Below, piece by piece: positions 25,401 to 33,657 of a stretch of DNA of 64,000 bases. The DNA is from Variovorax davisae. GTDB taxonomy: Bacteria; Pseudomonadota; Gammaproteobacteria; Burkholderiales; Burkholderiaceae_C. Location: the NCBI RefSeq assembly GCF_030316845.1, contig NZ_JASZYS010000009.1:186001-250000 (forward strand). Direction: 5' to 3'. The notes below the pieces were generated by a model, which worked only from the letters and a program-made list of their open reading frames with translations, made no database searches and was not told the DNA's origin. Every line of letters starts with the position of its first letter. Position 1 is the first letter of the stretch. The position numbers and the translations under genes were made by a program.

Positions 25401-27491
25401 GGCGCGACCCAGTTCGACCTGGCCCTCACCATCGAGACCGAGGACGAGCGTTCGCTGGCCTTGAACTACTCCACCGAGCTCTTCGCGCCGGCGACGGCCA
25501 AGGCGCTGCTGGACGGCTACCTCCATCTGCTGGACCGGCTGATGCAGGATCCGGAACGGCCCCTGCACGAGTTGGCGGCCGCCGACCCGCTGGAGCTGGC
25601 CAGGCTGGCGACGTGGAACCAGACCGCCAGCGCCTACCCCCGCGCCATGACGGTGCACGGCCTGCTGGCGGAGCAACGCGCCGCCGGCGGCACGGCGATC
25701 CTGCAGCTGCCGGGCGACGCGCTGGGCTACCCGGAACTGTGGTCGCGCGTGCACCGCCTGGCGCATGCGCTGCGCCAGCAGGGCGTGCAGCGCGGCTGCC
25801 GCGTCGGCCTGTGCCTGGAGCGCGGCCCGACCATGGTGGTCGCGCAGCTCGCGATCCTGGCCGCGGGCGCCGCCTACGTGCCGCTGGACCCGGCCTATCC
25901 CCGCCTGCGCCTGCTCGACATGGCCCTGGACGCCGGCCTCAGCCTGCTCATGAGCCCGCAGGAGATGGCCGAATGGTGGCGCGAGCACGGACTGCCGACC
26001 CTGGTGCCGGACGCCGAAGACGCCGCCTGGATGGCCCAGCCCGACACGCCCCTGCCGCCCGACGCCGAGCGCGACGCCGGCGCCGGGGACGCGGCCTACA
26101 TGATCTACACCTCCGGCTCCACCGGCAAGCCCAAGGGGGTCGTGGTGCCGCACCGGGCGGTGGTGAACTTCCTGCTGTCGATGCAGCGCGAACCCGGGCT
26201 CACGGCGCAGGACGCCGTGCTGGCCGTCACCACGCTGAGTTTCGACATCGCGGTGCTGGAACTGCTGCTGCCGCTCGCGATCGGCGCCACGGTCGTGCTG
26301 GCGACCCGCGAGCAGGCCACCGACGGCGTCGCGCTCGGACAGTTGATCGAACGCTCCCGGGCCTCGGTGATGCAGGCCACCCCGGCGAGCTGGCGCATGC
26401 TGATCGACGCCGGCTGGCGCGGCTCGCCGACCTTCAAGGCCCTGGTCGGCGGCGAAAGCCTGAACCCGAGCCTGGCGCGCGAACTCCTGCAGCGAAGCGG
26501 CGAGCTCTGGAACATGTACGGCCCCACCGAGACCACGGTGTGGTCCACCTGCTGGAAGGTGCAGCCGGAAGCCCAGGCGATCTCGATCGGCCGGCCGATC
26601 GCCAACACCCGCATCCACGTGCTGGATGCGCAGGACCGGCCCTGTCCGCCCGGCGTATCCGGCGAGATCTTCATCGGCGGCGACGGCGTCACGCTGGGCT
26701 ACTGGAACCGGCCCGAACTCAGCGCCGAGCGCTTCATCGCCGACCCCTTCGATGCCGATCCGCAAGCCCGCCTGTACCGCACCGGCGACCGCGGGCGCTG
26801 GCGGCACGACGGCCTGATCGAGCACCAGGGCCGGCTCGACTTCCAGGTCAAGGTGCGCGGCCATCGCATCGAGCCGGGCGAGATCGAGGCCCGGCTGCTG
26901 GCGCACCCCTCGGTGGCCCAGTGCCTCGTGACGGCGCGCGAAGACCGCCCGGGCGACATCCGCCTGGTGGCCTACGTCGTCCCGCGCGACGGGGCGCTCG
27001 ACCCGCTCGCGCTCAAGGACCACCTGCGGCCTTGGCTGCCCGGCTACATGCTGCCCCAGCACTACGTGGCGCTGGCGGCGCTGCCCCTGCTGCCCAACGG
27101 CAAGATCGACCGGCACGCGCTGCCGGCGCCGAAGGCGGAGGACCGCTCGGCCGCCAAGCGCGGCGACGAGCCCGCCACGCCCGCCGAAGTCGCCCTGTCG
27201 GGCGTGTGGGGCGGCGTGCTGGGCCTGGCGCCCTTCGAGATCGCGCGCTCCGACAACTTCTTCGATCTCGGCGGCGACTCCCTCCAGGCCGGGCGCGTCG
27301 CCATCGAGTTCCAGCGTCTCGGCGGCGTCCGCCTGGAGCCGAGAAGGCTGCTCTTCGAATCGCTGGCGCAACTCGCGGCCGGCGCTGCGATTCCCGCCCC
27401 CGCCTCGGCGCTGGCCAGCCATGCGCAGCCCCGGCCATACCGCACGCGGCGGCGCCTGTTCAAGCAGCTGTTCAAGGGCTGGCTGCCGTGA
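22440..27491 (+). CDS. Nonribosomal peptide synthetase, ligase-PCP-C-A-PCP
   Basis: 1683 aa from TTG 22440. The frame is open to GTG 22266, but that extra part has weak GC3 bias and no domain. Residues ~10-500 are an acyl-CoA-ligase-like adenylation domain (LFTSGTTGKAKR, ESYGMTES, EMINRGGEKISP). PCP1 has FFELGGHSL with Ser548. The condensation domain (~600-1030) has HHLIGDD at 743. The second A domain (~1060-1560) has YTSGSTGKPKG and YGPTETTVWS. PCP2 has FFDLGGDSL with Ser1614. The second A-domain pocket reads D-I-L-Q-V-G-M-V-W-(K), close to the glycine code DILQLGLIWK. There is no thioesterase or reductase; a basic tail (RTRRRLFKQLFKGWLP) ends the protein. The predicted product is an N-acyl- or N-aroyl-glycine thioester. 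Confidence 0.93.
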   Translation: MIEHSAATLHAQLALHALVQPLATALLSPGQRAIGYAELFAIVRGLRSWLAGHGLSPASRIAVVMPSGIESAVATLAIGAQATCIPLPAGLPEPELLALLADARADAVVGLPGDAMASGLARTLNRVALDFDLPHWRAGAVEEAADLHAPWPEPSHTAFVLFTSGTTGKAKRVPLGQRQVVSSARSIARHLALAPADRALCVMPIHHSHGLVGGLLAPLVAGSSVVCAPAFDAPAFMGWMAEFEPTWYTAAPTVHHAIADQASREGMAAPAHALRLIRSASSPMPVALLQHVEDLWGVPVIESYGMTESATQLASNALPPAPRKPGSVGRPVGAELRVVDVHGHGLPVGQVGAVVARGPALFEGYEDNPEANAEAFRDGWFITGDLGRFDADGDLFLTGRSKEMINRGGEKISPFDVEQALLRLPGVAQAVAYPAPHPTLGEDVHAIVVAAAGRSIEGQALRAALFGQVADFKIPARIRVLATIPVGPGGKVRRRDMHGRTARLEAEEIDRLAPRSTAESILMDIWQAVLGRSGFGIRSNFFELGGHSLSATQIVSRIGAALKIELPVRSVLEHPTIESLARAIEARRPDLSGGAARGHDPIVPVPREQPLPVSFSQRNMWMFHDMDPHGAAYHVRKALRLRGSLQAAALREALDTLVARHEAFRTTFAMGEAEPMATVGPVQPANLVGLDLRAIPGPERDTELERQAARLAAEPFDLGHGPLHRFILVELGAQDHALVLVLHHLIGDDWSWGVLLRDLEAMYNAACTGAPAPAPAPAPRPSIDFVDYASWQRGHADDEALAGDTAYWLQQLAGMSPLNLVADSAVTRRRTSRGEHVRRLIPDDWMQEVHRFSGRLGLTPFMTLLAAFQVLLARQCAQQDIVVGTPIAGRTRIEAEALVGSLVNTLMLRSDVQPAMNFRELACQVRETCLSAFTHQHAPFDHVVDSLRRNNSGGRVPEVRAMFNVLNTPRQLPRLEGLEASFMPLGLGATQFDLALTIETEDERSLALNYSTELFAPATAKALLDGYLHLLDRLMQDPERPLHELAAADPLELARLATWNQTASAYPRAMTVHGLLAEQRAAGGTAILQLPGDALGYPELWSRVHRLAHALRQQGVQRGCRVGLCLERGPTMVVAQLAILAAGAAYVPLDPAYPRLRLLDMALDAGLSLLMSPQEMAEWWREHGLPTLVPDAEDAAWMAQPDTPLPPDAERDAGAGDAAYMIYTSGSTGKPKGVVVPHRAVVNFLLSMQREPGLTAQDAVLAVTTLSFDIAVLELLLPLAIGATVVLATREQATDGVALGQLIERSRASVMQATPASWRMLIDAGWRGSPTFKALVGGESLNPSLARELLQRSGELWNMYGPTETTVWSTCWKVQPEAQAISIGRPIANTRIHVLDAQDRPCPPGVSGEIFIGGDGVTLGYWNRPELSAERFIADPFDADPQARLYRTGDRGRWRHDGLIEHQGRLDFQVKVRGHRIEPGEIEARLLAHPSVAQCLVTAREDRPGDIRLVAYVVPRDGALDPLALKDHLRPWLPGYMLPQHYVALAALPLLPNGKIDRHALPAPKAEDRSAAKRGDEPATPAEVALSGVWGGVLGLAPFEIARSDNFFDLGGDSLQAGRVAIEFQRLGGVRLEPRRLLFESLAQLAAGAAIPAPASALASHAQPRPYRTRRRLFKQLFKGWLP

Positions 27492-29280
27492 CCGGCTCCT
27501 CATGCCAGCGGTCCTTGGCGAGCATCACCCGGTGGTGGCCGCAACCGGCCGGCATCATCGGAAAGCAGTTCTCCTCGGCCGCCACCTGAACGTCGAGAAA
27601 GAACGGACCCTCGCTCGCCAGGCACTCGGCCAGCGCGGCCTCCAGCTCGGCGGGCGCCGTGACGCGCCGAGCGCCCCAGCCGAAGGCCCTGGCCAGCGCC
27701 ACGAAGTCCGGCAGCGCCTCGTTCCAGCTGTGGCTCAGCCGGTTGCCGTGGTTCAGCTCCTGCCACTGCCGCACCATGCCCATGTAGCCGTTGTTCGACA
27801 GCACCAGCTTGACCGGCGTGCGGTGCTGCACGGCGGTCGACAGCTCCTGGATGTTCATCAGCACCGAGGCGTCGCCGCTCACGCACACCACCAGTGCCTC
27901 CGGGTGCGCCACCTGGGCCCCGATCGCTGCCGGCAGGCCGTAGCCCATGGTGCCGGCGCCGCCCGAGGTGAGCCAGCGGCCGGGCCGCTCGAAGCGCAGG
28001 TGCTGCGCGGCCCACATCTGGTGCTGGCCGACGTCGGTGGAGACGATCGCATCGCGGCCGGCCAACTGGCCCTGCAGCGACGCCATCAACTGCTGCGGCA
28101 GGATCGCGTCGGTGCGCGCAGCGAAGTCGAAGCAATTCCGGCCCTGCCAGCGCGCGATGCGCTGCCACCAGGGCGCGAGCCGCCCGGGTGCGAGGCCGTC
28201 GAGCGCGGGCTGGGCCAGCAAGGCATCGAGCACGGCGGCGCAGTCGCCCAGCAGGGGCACGTCGACCTTGACCACCTTGTCGATGCTGGCCGGGTCGATG
28301 TCGATGTGGATCTTTCGCGCCAGGGGACAGAATTCGTCGAGCTTGCCGGTCACGCGGTCGTCGAAGCGCGCGCCCACGCAGACCACGAGGTCGGCCTCGT
28401 GCATCGCCAGGTTGGCCTCCAGCGCGCCATGCATGCCCAGCATGCCGAGGAAGCGCGGATCGGAGCCCGGGAAGGCGCCGAGGCCCATCAGCGTCAGCGT
28501 GCAGGGCGCGTCGAGGCGGCGCACCAGGCGCGTGAAGGCGGCGCAGGCCAGCGGGCCGGAGTTCACCAGCCCGCCGCCGCCGTACAGCACGGGCCGGCGC
28601 GCGGTGGAGATCAGGTCGGCCGCGCGCTGCAAGGCATCGGGCGGCGGCAGCAGCGTCGCACGTGACTTGCGCGCGGGCACGGCCGGCTGCGTTGGCGCGG
28701 GCCGCTGCAGCAAGGCCAGCTGCACGTCCTTCGGCACGTCGACCAGCACCGGCCCCGGCCGGCCCGAGGCCGCGATCTCCAGCGCCCGGCGGATCACCGA
28801 CGGAATCTGCTCCGGGCTGCGCGGCTGGTGGTTCCACTTGGTGACCGGCCTCGACATGCCGAGCGCATCGCTCTCCTGGAAGGCCTGGGTGCCGATCACC
28901 GAACTGGCCACCTGGCCGCTGATGCAGAGCACCGGCACCGAGTCGCTCATGGCGTCGAGCAGGCCGGTGATGGTGTTGCCGACGCCGGGCCCGGAGGTGA
29001 CCAGCACCACGCCGACGCGGCCGGTGCTGCGGGCATAGCCCTCGGCGGCATGGACCGCCGCCTGTTCGTGCCGCACCAGCACGTGGCGCAGGCGCGGCTC
29101 GCCGTGCAGAGCGTCGTACAGCGGCAGCGCGGCGCCGCCGGGGTAGCCGAAGAGCGTGTCGACGCCGCAGTCGATCAGCGTCTCGAGCAGCGCGACGGCG
29201 CCGTTGCGCGGGCGGGGCGCCGCGGCGGGCACGACGGCCGGGACGGGCGGAAGGGGATGGGCTTGGAGAACTTGCATCAC
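27472..29280 (-). CDS. ilvB: Acetolactate synthase large subunit
   Basis: 602 aa ThDP-dependent enzyme that joins two pyruvates (or pyruvate and 2-oxobutyrate). The catalytic Glu is in VRHEQAAVHAAEGYARSTG. The ThDP motif starts GDASVLMNIQELSTAV and ends in LSNNGYMGMVRQWQ. The FAD/central domain is complete. A proline/alanine-rich 26-residue leader precedes the conserved part. No regulatory small subunit (ilvN) follows, unlike the normal ilvBNC operon, so this is likely a second, accessory enzyme. Its last 20 bp overlap the end of the NRPS gene on the other strand, and an Lrp regulator diverges from it. Confidence 0.9.
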   Translation of the reverse strand: MMQVLQAHPLPPVPAVVPAAAPRPRNGAVALLETLIDCGVDTLFGYPGGAALPLYDALHGEPRLRHVLVRHEQAAVHAAEGYARSTGRVGVVLVTSGPGVGNTITGLLDAMSDSVPVLCISGQVASSVIGTQAFQESDALGMSRPVTKWNHQPRSPEQIPSVIRRALEIAASGRPGPVLVDVPKDVQLALLQRPAPTQPAVPARKSRATLLPPPDALQRAADLISTARRPVLYGGGGLVNSGPLACAAFTRLVRRLDAPCTLTLMGLGAFPGSDPRFLGMLGMHGALEANLAMHEADLVVCVGARFDDRVTGKLDEFCPLARKIHIDIDPASIDKVVKVDVPLLGDCAAVLDALLAQPALDGLAPGRLAPWWQRIARWQGRNCFDFAARTDAILPQQLMASLQGQLAGRDAIVSTDVGQHQMWAAQHLRFERPGRWLTSGGAGTMGYGLPAAIGAQVAHPEALVVCVSGDASVLMNIQELSTAVQHRTPVKLVLSNNGYMGMVRQWQELNHGNRLSHSWNEALPDFVALARAFGWGARRVTAPAELEAALAECLASEGPFFLDVQVAAEENCFPMMPAGCGHHRVMLAKDRWHEEPVTAASP

Positions 29281-29341
29281 CTGATTCTTCTAGGGACGGC
29301 GCAGAATGTGCGTCATATTTAAGCCCCAAATCGCCTGCCTC

Positions 29342-29839
29342 ATGAAGACCAATCGCCAAATCGATGATTCCAACGAAAATCCATCCGACAAGATCGATCT
29401 GGCGATCCTGCGGGTGCTGCGCGAGGATTCGCGCCAGACCTTGCAGGAGATCGGCGCCGCGGTCGGGCTCTCGCCCACCAGTTGCTGGACCCGCATCAAG
29501 AAGCTCGAAGCGCAAGGCGTCATCAAGCGCTACACGGTCGACCTCGACCCGGCCAAGCTCGGCTACCGCGACTTCGTCATCGTCCAGCTCACGCTGGAGA
29601 GCCACACCGACGAGACGCTCTACGAATTCGGCCGCGTGCTGGCGACCATCCCCGAGGTCCAGGAGGCCTACCTGGTGTCGGGCGACTACGACTACTACAT
29701 CCGCATCGCGGTGCGCGACACCCGCGACTACGAGCGCCTGCTGCGCGAGAAGCTCTACAAGATCCCGGGCATCCGCCACAGCAAGTCCAGCTTCGTGCTG
29801 CGGGTGCTGAAGGAAGCGAGCGTGCCGCTGGGGCGTTGA
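29342..29839 (+). CDS. Lrp/AsnC-family transcriptional regulator
   Basis: 165 aa from ATG 29342; an ATG at 29306 in the same frame would add 12 residues and has AGGGA upstream. The N-terminal winged helix is KIDLAILRVLREDSRQTLQEIGAAVGLSPTSCWTRIKKLE, and the C-terminal RAM/AsnC ligand domain includes VQEAYLVSGDYDYYIRIAVRD. The size is typical. It is divergent from ilvB with only about 60 bp between starts, so it probably senses an amino acid and controls that gene and itself. Confidence 0.9.
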   Translation: MKTNRQIDDSNENPSDKIDLAILRVLREDSRQTLQEIGAAVGLSPTSCWTRIKKLEAQGVIKRYTVDLDPAKLGYRDFVIVQLTLESHTDETLYEFGRVLATIPEVQEAYLVSGDYDYYIRIAVRDTRDYERLLREKLYKIPGIRHSKSSFVLRVLKEASVPLGR

Positions 29840-29888
29840 GCCAGGTCGGCCGATGCTCGCCAGTCCCAGCAGCGCCGAGAATGCGGCC

Positions 29889-30710
29889 ATGACCCCTCCC
29901 TCGATCGAATCCGAACGCCCTGACGCCGTGTTCACCCGCGAGGGCGAGACCTGGCTGCCCAGTGTGCTCTCGCGCGGCCCCTGGGACCCTCTCGCCCAGC
30001 ACGGCGGCGCGCCCAGCGCCCTGCTGGCGCACCTGGCCGAAAGCGCCATCGCCGAACCCGGCTGGCAGCTGGCGCGCCTGACCGTCGAGCTGGTCAAGCC
30101 AGTGCCGGTGGCGCCGCTCGCCACGCGCTCCAACATGCAGTCCGCGCGCTCGACCGCGCGGCTGACGATCGACCTGCTGGCCGGCGACACGCTGGTGGCG
30201 CGCGGCCATGCGTTGATGCTGCGCAGCCAGGCGCTGGCCCTGCCCGATGGCCTGCCCGCCGCGTCGCCTGCACGCCTGCTGCCGGCGCCGCCCGACTGCA
30301 GCCAGCCGCTGCGCATCCCGGGCCTGCCCGAGGGCATCTCGTTCTACGCCACCGCGGTCGAGGCCCTGGCGGCCCAGGGCGACGTCTCCCGACCCGGCCC
30401 GGGCGCGGCATGGTTCCGGCTGGCGGTGCCGATCGTGCAAGGCGTGCCCAACTCGCCCGCGATGCGCGCCGCCGCCGCGGCCGACTTCGGCAACGGGCTC
30501 AGCTGGGTGCTGCCGCCCGACCGCTTCCTGTTCTCCAATGCCGACCTGAACCTGCATCTGCACCGCCCACCCGTCGGCGAATGGATCGGCCTGTCGTCGG
30601 AGACCCAGGTCGACGCCAGCGGCGCCGGCCTCACGCTGTCGCGGCTGCACGACGCGCAGGGTCCGATCGGCACTGCCGTCCAGACGCTGGTGCTGCGCGA
30701 ACGGCGCTGA
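29889..30710 (+). CDS. Acyl-CoA thioesterase family protein (TesB-like)
   Basis: 273 aa from ATG 29889. Two hot-dog-like halves can be traced: residues ~25-120 (WDPLAQHGGAPSALLAHLAESA, then LTVELVKPVPVAPLATRSNM) and ~160-270 (LSWVLPPDRFLFSNADLNLHLHRPPVGEWIGLSSETQVDASG). This layout matches the double-hotdog thioesterase family annotated in actinobacteria and Burkholderiales. A CoA-ester hydrolase role is likely; the substrate is unknown. It is followed by an SDR gene 99 bp later and is probably independent of the Lrp gene. Confidence 0.75.
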   Translation: MTPPSIESERPDAVFTREGETWLPSVLSRGPWDPLAQHGGAPSALLAHLAESAIAEPGWQLARLTVELVKPVPVAPLATRSNMQSARSTARLTIDLLAGDTLVARGHALMLRSQALALPDGLPAASPARLLPAPPDCSQPLRIPGLPEGISFYATAVEALAAQGDVSRPGPGAAWFRLAVPIVQGVPNSPAMRAAAAADFGNGLSWVLPPDRFLFSNADLNLHLHRPPVGEWIGLSSETQVDASGAGLTLSRLHDAQGPIGTAVQTLVLRERR

Positions 30711-30809
30711 CCCGGCCGAAGCCCCTCTTTCGGAACGACGAAGCACGGGCGGCGCCGCCCGTGGCATCCTGCGCAGGCGATTCCGCACGCAAGTTTCTGG
30801 AGAGATCCG

Positions 30810-31715
30810 ATGGTCGAAGGCAAAGTGGTTCTGGTGACCGGCGCAGGGGGCGGCATCGGCCGCGACATCGCGCTGGCCATGGCGCGGCACGGTGCCCGCG
30901 TGGTGGTCAACGACATCGGCGCCGCGGTCGACGGCGCCGGCCACAGCGCCGGCCCGGCGCAGCAGGTGGTCGACGAGATCCACGCGATCGGCGGCGAGGC
31001 GGTGCCCAGCACCGACAGCGTGGCCGACGCCGCCGCCGCGGCCCGCATCGTGCAATGCGCGGTCGACAACTTCGGGCGCATCGACGCGGTGGTCAACAAC
31101 GCCGGCATCCTGCGCGACCGCTTCTTCCACAAGATGTCGGTCGACGAATGGGATTCGGTGATCAAGATCCACCTGTACGGCAGCTACTTCGTGAGCCGCG
31201 CGGCCGCGACCTTCTTCAAGGAACAGAACGCGGGCGCGATGGTGCACATGACCTCGACCTCGGGCCTGATCGGCAACTTCGGCCAGGCCAACTATGCGGC
31301 CGCCAAGCTCGGCATCGCGGCGCTGTCGAAGTCGATCGCGCTCGACATGCTGAAATTCAACGTGCGCTCCAACTGCATCGCGCCCTTCGCCTGGAGCCGC
31401 ATGATCGGCGCCATCCCGACCGACACCGACGAGCAGAAGGCGCGGGTGGCCAAGATCCAGCAGATGACGCCGTCGAAGATCGCGCCGCTGGCGGTCTATC
31501 TGGCCAGCGATGCCGCCCACGAGGTCAACGGCCAGATCTTCTCGGTGCGCAACAACGAGATCTCGCTGATCAGCCAGCCGCGGCCGCTGCGCTCGGTGCA
31601 CCGTGCCGAAGGCTGGACGCCGCAGAGCATCGCCGAGCATGCGATGCCGGCGATGCGCGCCAGCTTCTATCCGCTCGACCGCTCGGCGGATGTCTTCAGC
31701 TGGGACCCGATCTGA
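30810..31715 (+). CDS. SDR dehydrogenase, (3R)-hydroxyacyl-CoA dehydrogenase-like
   Basis: 301 aa. The cofactor motif is VLVTGAGGGIGRDIALAMA with VVVNDIG after beta-2 (Asp favours NAD), then VNNAGILRD, catalytic Ser in MTSTSG and Tyr-Lys in ANYAAAKLGIA. The long N-terminal insert after NDIG (AAVDGAGHSAGPAQQVVDEI) and the C-terminal extension resemble the dehydrogenase unit of peroxisomal multifunctional enzyme type 2, so a 3-hydroxyacyl-CoA substrate is plausible. GGAGAGA precedes the ATG. Confidence 0.82.
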   Translation: MVEGKVVLVTGAGGGIGRDIALAMARHGARVVVNDIGAAVDGAGHSAGPAQQVVDEIHAIGGEAVPSTDSVADAAAAARIVQCAVDNFGRIDAVVNNAGILRDRFFHKMSVDEWDSVIKIHLYGSYFVSRAAATFFKEQNAGAMVHMTSTSGLIGNFGQANYAAAKLGIAALSKSIALDMLKFNVRSNCIAPFAWSRMIGAIPTDTDEQKARVAKIQQMTPSKIAPLAVYLASDAAHEVNGQIFSVRNNEISLISQPRPLRSVHRAEGWTPQSIAEHAMPAMRASFYPLDRSADVFSWDPI

Positions 31716-31755
31716 CCTTGTCGGGCCTCGACGGTTTTGGCGGGACAATCCGCCC

Positions 31756-32658
31756 GTGAACCTGCACTTCGACCTTTTCGACCTCAAGCTCTTCGCCTTC
31801 GTCGCCGAGGCCCGCAGCCTGACCCGCGGCGCCGACCGCGCCTGCATCTCGCTCGCCGCGGCCTCGACCCGCATCAAGCAGATGGAGGAAGCCATCGGCG
31901 GCAAGCTGCTGCACCGCACCGCGCAAGGCGTGAACCTCACGGCCGCGGGCGAGGCCCTGCTCTATCACGCCAAGCGCGTGATGCAGCAGATGGAGCACCT
32001 GCGCATCGACATGCAGGACTTCGGCAAGGGCATCAAGGGCCATGTGCGGGTGTTCGCCAACACCACCTCGATCACCGAGTACCTGCCCGAGAAGCTGGCC
32101 GGCTTCCTGACCCGGCACCCGGCGGTGCAGGTCGACCTGCGCGAATTCCTGAGCGAGGAGATCGTGCGCTCGGTGGCCGACGGCGGCGCCGACATCGGCA
32201 TCCTCGCGGGCGACGCCCACACCGGTGACTTCGACGCCCGCCCCTTCGGCCGCAACCAGCTGGTGCTGGTGGTGCCCACGGCCCACCGCTTCGCCGACGC
32301 CAGCGCGATGGCCTTCGTCGACACGCTCGAGGAGCAGCATGTCGGCCTGCAGCACGCCAGCGCGATCCACCGCTTCCTGCTGCGCAAGGCCGAGCTGGCG
32401 GGCCGCGGCTACGCGCCGCGGATCCAGGTCGGCAGCTTCGAGGCCATCTGCCTGATGATCGAGGCCGGCGTCGGCGTGGGCGTGCTGCCGGCCTCGTCGG
32501 CACGGCGCCTGTCGCGCGCGCTGCGCATCGAGACCGTGCCGCTGACCGATGCCTGGGCCGAGCGCGAGCTCAAGATCATCGCGCGCAGCCGCGAGCAGTT
32601 GCCCGCCTCTGCGCGCGAACTCTTCGACTACCTGGCCCAGCCCTCGCAGCCGGACTGA
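31756..32658 (+). CDS. LysR-family transcriptional regulator 1
   Basis: 300 aa from GTG 31756, the point where the DNA-binding domain begins (NLHFDLFDLKLFAFVAEARSLTRGADRACISLAAASTRIKQME). The effector domain spans ~90-300 (GHVRVFANTTSITEYLPEKLAGFLTRHPAVQVDL). The helix-turn-helix with LAAAS in place of LSQPA, and FANTTSITEYLP, place it in the subgroup of LysR regulators often found beside Bug receptors. Its stop is 6 bp from the next LysR gene, of the same subgroup, so both are co-transcribed. Confidence 0.88.
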   Translation: MNLHFDLFDLKLFAFVAEARSLTRGADRACISLAAASTRIKQMEEAIGGKLLHRTAQGVNLTAAGEALLYHAKRVMQQMEHLRIDMQDFGKGIKGHVRVFANTTSITEYLPEKLAGFLTRHPAVQVDLREFLSEEIVRSVADGGADIGILAGDAHTGDFDARPFGRNQLVLVVPTAHRFADASAMAFVDTLEEQHVGLQHASAIHRFLLRKAELAGRGYAPRIQVGSFEAICLMIEAGVGVGVLPASSARRLSRALRIETVPLTDAWAERELKIIARSREQLPASARELFDYLAQPSQPD

Positions 32659-32664
32659 GCCCCG

Positions 32665-33558
32665 ATGTCGGCCGACCTCAAATCGCTGCGCCTGTTCGTG
32701 GCCGTGGCCGACCACGGCAGCATCAGCGAGGGCGCCAAGCGCTGCCACATCGCGCTGGCCGCGGCCAGCAAGCGCATCTCCGACCTCGAGGCGCGGGCCC
32801 GGCTGCCGTTGCTGGTGCGGCATGCGCGCGGCGTCACGCTGACCTCGGCCGGCCACGGCCTGCTGCTGCACGCGCGCGCCGTGCTGTCGGCCATGGACCG
32901 GCTCGGCGCCGAACTCGACGACTTCCAGAACGGCGTGGCCGGCGTGGTCAGCATCACGGCCAACGCCTCGGCCATCGCCCAGTTCCTGCCGGCGCAGATC
33001 GGCTCCTTCCTGCGGCTGCACCCGGTGCTCAAGATCGACCTGCAGGAGCGCGCCAGCACCGAGGTGGTCAAGGCCGTGGTCGGCGGGCTGGCCGACATCG
33101 GCGTGATCGAGGGCCACACGCCGGCCGACGGGCTCGAATGCCTGGCCTACCGCAGCGACGAACTGGCCGTCGTGGTGGCGCGCGACCACCCGCTGGCACG
33201 CCGCAAGCGGGTCGGCGTCGAGGAGGTGCTGCGCCACGACCATATCGTGGTGCGCGAAGGCACGGCGCTGCACCGCGTGCTGCTCGCTGCCGCGATCGAG
33301 GCCCAGGTCCCGCTCAAGGTGCGCATGCAGGTCGGCAGCTTCGACATGGTCTGCCGGATGGTCGAGCAGGGCATCGGCATCGGCGTGCTGCCCTTCGCCG
33401 CCATCCTGCCGCAGCTGCAGATCCTGCGGCTGCGCTGCCTGCGGCTCGACGCGCCGTGGGCGATTCGGCGCCATCTGCTGTGCGTGCGGCGCGAGCAGGA
33501 CCTGACGGCGGCGGCGCGCTCGGTGCTGGAGCATCTGCGCAGCCCCGACACGCCCTAG
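32665..33558 (+). CDS. LysR-family transcriptional regulator 2
   Basis: 297 aa. The DNA-binding domain is DLKSLRLFVAVADHGSISEGAKRCHIALAAASKRISDLEARARL, and the effector domain starts GVVSITANASAIAQFLPAQIGSFLRLHPVLKIDL. It aligns along its length with the preceding regulator (same LAAAS turn and ASAIAQFLP motif), so the two are tandem paralogs. The gene is directly upstream of the enolase-superfamily/Bug/decarboxylase cluster, its probable target. It begins ATG 32665, 6 bp after the first LysR stop. Confidence 0.88.
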   Translation: MSADLKSLRLFVAVADHGSISEGAKRCHIALAAASKRISDLEARARLPLLVRHARGVTLTSAGHGLLLHARAVLSAMDRLGAELDDFQNGVAGVVSITANASAIAQFLPAQIGSFLRLHPVLKIDLQERASTEVVKAVVGGLADIGVIEGHTPADGLECLAYRSDELAVVVARDHPLARRKRVGVEEVLRHDHIVVREGTALHRVLLAAAIEAQVPLKVRMQVGSFDMVCRMVEQGIGIGVLPFAAILPQLQILRLRCLRLDAPWAIRRHLLCVRREQDLTAAARSVLEHLRSPDTP

Positions 33559-33559
33559 C

Positions 33560-33576
33560 CTTCGCGTTTCGCGAAG
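33560..33576. other. Short perfect hairpin after the second LysR gene
   Basis: CTTCGCG-TTT-CGCGAAG lies directly behind the LysR stop, about 80 bp before the enolase-family gene. There is no T-run, so it may be a Rho-dependent or weak terminator, or an operator for one of the two LysR proteins. The rest of the 33559-33657 gap holds only the ribosome site GAAGGAG. Confidence 0.35.
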
Positions 33577-33657
33577 CCTCGCGCCCGCCACAAACGAATT
33601 GTTCTCCCGCTTGCGCGCGTCAAGAATCGCGCCATCGAAGAAGCGAAGGAGACATTC

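Noticed and set aside
29281..29341. An Lrp operator formed by ATTCT (29284) and AGAAT (29303)
   Set aside because: The arms are only 5 bp with a 14-bp spacer, too weak to list as a site.
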